Below are positions 5,503-7,092 of a DNA stretch of 7,092 bases, piece after piece. This DNA comes from Bacteroidales bacterium (GTDB taxonomy: Bacteria; Bacteroidota; Bacteroidia; Bacteroidales; UBA932). The first letter of the stretch is position 1. Every line of letters starts with the position of its first letter. Location of the stretch: NCBI GenBank assembly GCA_004555145.1, contig SFJB01000084.1, positions 1 through 7,092 on the forward strand. The letters are read 5' to 3'. Below the pieces are notes generated by a model. The model made no database searches, was not told where the DNA came from, and saw only the letters and a list, made by a program, of their open reading frames with translations. The position numbers and the translations under genes are program-made.

Positions 5503-7092
5503 GTGCGATACAACTATGAAAAAATACTTTCGCTGTTAGTAGTTGTATTTTTGTCAGCGATGTCGGCGTGTACTTCCTCTATCCAAAAACCTGCCGACGG
5601 TCCTGTCCGGGTGGCTTTTGCCCTTTCGGACGAGGACACTAAAACTGTACTTGAACCTGAATCCGGCTTTTTCTCCTGGGAAACAGATGACAGAATTGCC
5701 GTGTGGGCTTATGATGCCTCCGGGAACAGCGTGCTTGAGTCCCAGCCATTTACCCTTCTGGCCCGCGGCAATTCCAACAGAAGGGCTTATTTCACTTCCG
5801 TCCTTCCCTCTGCAATGACAGAAGGGGATTACAGCTATTATCTGGCTTACCCATATCCTGAAAGCGTCTCCGGCACCACGGCGGTATTCACCTTGCCTTC
5901 CGTGCAGGACGGAAAGGCTTCTGGCGGCACAGGCATCTGCGTTTCGGATCGCGTGGCTGCAGGAGCCTTGCAGCCTTTTGATGAGACTGCCCCGGTGGAT
6001 CGGACGCTGAGCTTCAATGCCGGACTCAGACATATACTCCATTACCTGCGTTTCTATGTGCCGGAGGGTTGCAATATTTTGGGAGAACCCATCAAAAGCA
6101 TAGAATTTACTATGCCGCAGCCTACAGTGGGGGAGGTGCAGGTGAATGTGCTCGACCGCAGCGCCAGCCTCTCAGGCGGGGGAAACAAAATCAAACTTAA
6201 TCTGGAAGAACTGCTGGCCGAAAATGAATTCGCAGCCGCGGGCATCTTCCCGCCGCAGAGTACCTATGCGGAAGGAGATTATATGAACATACGCGTGTTC
6301 TCGGAGAACGCGTACTCGGATTTGGAGCCGATAAGCCTCGCCGGACGCAATTTCCAGGCGGGGCATATTACCTCTGTGCCTATGCGCATCACAAGCATAG
6401 GGATATATAATATCTACTTCAGCTTCGTCTCCAACAATCTTGGAGAGGAAGTGCAGAAGATTACGGTCTCCCTGCCGTCTCCAATCACATCTGACGGGGT
6501 GAGCAGGAGCGAGTTCGTCTTCAGCCACGAGGACGGCTCCGCCATCTCTCCGGGAGAGACTTTCAAAATATCAACCATTGAGGCTGCAGAATTCGCAGCC
6601 CTCTCGTCCCTTTCTGCTAGCGTAACGTACGAGAGCGAGAATGCCATAGTCAGCGAAAGCCTCAGCTTTCCGGCCTTAGGGCAGTCGGATACTTCGTGCA
6701 GTTTCAGCTTGAGTTGCCCTTATCTTTTCTTTGAGGATTTCAGCACGCTTGCGGCGTTCAGCAGCAACGACGCTTATAAAACCAGCAGCGCGGGAAGCAA
6801 AGACGGAGTAAAACTTACCAACGTTGCCAACGTTGCCAACGGTTGGACTGCAGCGAGGGCAGGAGGCGAGGCGCGAACTGCCATCAGGCTGGCTGCAAGA
6901 AGGGAATCTGTTGCAAGGTATCCTGCCAGGTGTGATTCCCCTCAGTTGACCGGCATTAAGAAAGGACATAATGTCAGCCTTAAACTGAGCTTTGATTATT
7001 CTATGGACAGGCAGGAATTAGGCAGCTCTAAGGTCGGCCAGACCGTATATGTGGGCTGGACCACAGAGACCGGTGCCTTGAGCAGCAGCAGT
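5503..7092 (+). CDS. Fimbrillin-like surface lipoprotein, 3' end outside window; start ambiguous
   Basis: One frame is open from before 5503 to the last base: 530 codons from GTG 5503, with no stop reached. From that GTG the N-terminus is MRYNYEKI, a hydrophobic core, then AMSAC with the putative lipidated Cys23. The first ATG in this frame (5560) lies inside the lipobox and would leave no signal. The frame-shifted ATG at 5516 may be the ancestral start (see separate entry). After the linker comes a fimbrillin-like domain: TKTVLE (46-51), FFSWETDDRIAVWAYD (57 onward), then a second beta-rich section with LRHILHYLRFYV and PMRITSIGIYN. From about residue 407 (YLFFEDFS) a different module begins, with GWTAAR (447-452), AIRLAARRESVARYPAR and SPQL, resembling C-terminal beta-sandwich modules of Bacteroidales surface proteins that I cannot name. 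Such proteins are usually exported, surface-exposed lipoproteins, some forming fimbriae; the specific role is unknown. Codon use is less biased than upstream. Confidence 0.75.
   Translation, partial: MRYNYEKILSLLVVVFLSAMSACTSSIQKPADGPVRVAFALSDEDTKTVLEPESGFFSWETDDRIAVWAYDASGNSVLESQPFTLLARGNSNRRAYFTSVLPSAMTEGDYSYYLAYPYPESVSGTTAVFTLPSVQDGKASGGTGICVSDRVAAGALQPFDETAPVDRTLSFNAGLRHILHYLRFYVPEGCNILGEPIKSIEFTMPQPTVGEVQVNVLDRSASLSGGGNKIKLNLEELLAENEFAAAGIFPPQSTYAEGDYMNIRVFSENAYSDLEPISLAGRNFQAGHITSVPMRITSIGIYNIYFSFVSNNLGEEVQKITVSLPSPITSDGVSRSEFVFSHEDGSAISPGETFKISTIEAAEFAALSSLSASVTYESENAIVSESLSFPALGQSDTSCSFSLSCPYLFFEDFSTLAAFSSNDAYKTSSAGSKDGVKLTNVANVANGWTAARAGGEARTAIRLAARRESVARYPARCDSPQLTGIKKGHNVSLKLSFDYSMDRQELGSSKVGQTVYVGWTTETGALSSSS
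5516..5542 (+). other. Out-of-frame ATG with A6 run and tandem TAG stops at the lipoprotein start
   Basis: ATG at 5516-5518 is followed by exactly six A residues (5519-5524). It reads MKKYFRC and then two consecutive TAG stops (5537-5542). With seven A residues, or with a -1 slip on the second AAA codon, the same ATG would read MKKILSLLVVVFLSAMSAC and continue into the 5503-7092 frame. That is a standard Bacteroidota lipoprotein signal with the Cys at position 19. The ATG also sits at a sensible distance after the predicted promoter. This could be a sequencing or assembly error, a genuine inactivating or phase-variable indel, or a slippage site. Alternatively it is irrelevant if GTG 5503 is the true start. 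Confidence 0.6.
6818..6840 (+). repeat. 9-nt tandem repeat CCAACGTTG, about 2.6 copies, in frame
   Basis: CCAACGTTG occurs at 6818-6826 and 6827-6835, followed by a partial CCAAC at 6836-6840. The unit is a multiple of three, so it encodes a repeated Asn-Val-Ala (TNVANVANG). Copy changes would add or remove three residues without breaking the fimbrillin-like frame. It lies just before the GWTAAR segment of the C-terminal module. Confidence 0.85.

Noticed and set aside
5560..5562. ATG 5560 as start of the surface lipoprotein
   Set aside because: It is the first in-frame ATG, but it falls three codons before the lipobox Cys and would discard the clear hydrophobic signal encoded just upstream.
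6582..6600. Inverted repeat GGCTGC/GCAGCC with a 7-base loop
   Set aside because: It is a short six-base stem inside coding sequence with no T-run, so it is not a credible terminator or regulatory hairpin.
5543..6647. Plus- and minus-strand open frames across the lipoprotein region (5543-5818 plus; 5554-6042, 6172-6528 and 6414-6647 minus)
   Set aside because: They lie over the continuous 530-codon frame that shows the signal peptide and fimbrillin-like motifs; none has its own domain signature.
7081..7092. AGC-AGC-AGC-AGT run at the window end
   Set aside because: Four serine codons at the edge are too few to call a repeat, and the continuation is not visible.
1..7092. CRISPR arrays, tRNA or rRNA genes, insertion sequences, phage or defence genes
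   Set aside because: I saw no spaced direct repeats, structured RNA signatures, transposase motifs or terminal inverted repeats anywhere in the window.

Overview
The window looks like a chromosomal piece from a Bacteroidales-type (Bacteroidota) bacterium of roughly balanced base composition. Four things point there. No gene start has a recognisable Shine-Dalgarno sequence; starts are instead preceded by A/T-rich leaders. A TAnnTTTG-type -7 promoter box (TATATTTG, 5491-5498) stands before the last gene. The partial first gene closely matches the deoxynucleoside kinase C-terminus I remember from Bacteroides. The last gene is a fimbrillin-like surface lipoprotein, a family largely confined to this phylum. 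I cannot name the genus from sequence alone.

Layout, all on the plus strand. (1) 1-375: C-terminal 124 codons of a deoxynucleoside kinase whose start lies upstream. (2) 408-2321: a long-chain-type AMP-forming acyl-CoA synthetase. (3) 2351-3631: a 12-helix sugar:H+ symporter of the FucP/GluP (FHS) branch of the major facilitator superfamily. (4) 3651-4625: a ROK-family glucokinase-type sugar kinase. (5) 4652-5425: an FKBP-type peptidyl-prolyl isomerase with a lipoprotein signal. Gaps between these genes are 19-32 nt, A/T-rich and without a terminator, so they probably form one transcript. It ends at an intrinsic terminator at 5444-5478. (6) A new promoter follows directly. From about 5503 to the window end runs one long open frame, 530 codons without a stop, encoding a fimbrillin-like lipoprotein that continues beyond the window.

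The clearest functional pair is the symporter and the ROK kinase: proton-coupled uptake of a free hexose followed by ATP-dependent phosphorylation in the cytoplasm, a PTS-independent route. The acyl-CoA synthetase, nucleoside kinase and FKBP lipoprotein are housekeeping-like genes with no evident pathway link to it.

The main oddity is the start of the last gene. An ATG at 5516 followed by six A residues leads in frame to tandem TAG stops after seven codons. One extra A, or a -1 slip on the A run, would instead give a textbook lipoprotein signal peptide joined to the long frame. As written, the frame can only be entered with its whole signal peptide from a GTG at 5503. I found no convincing undescribed multi-gene system; most of the window is ordinary core genome.
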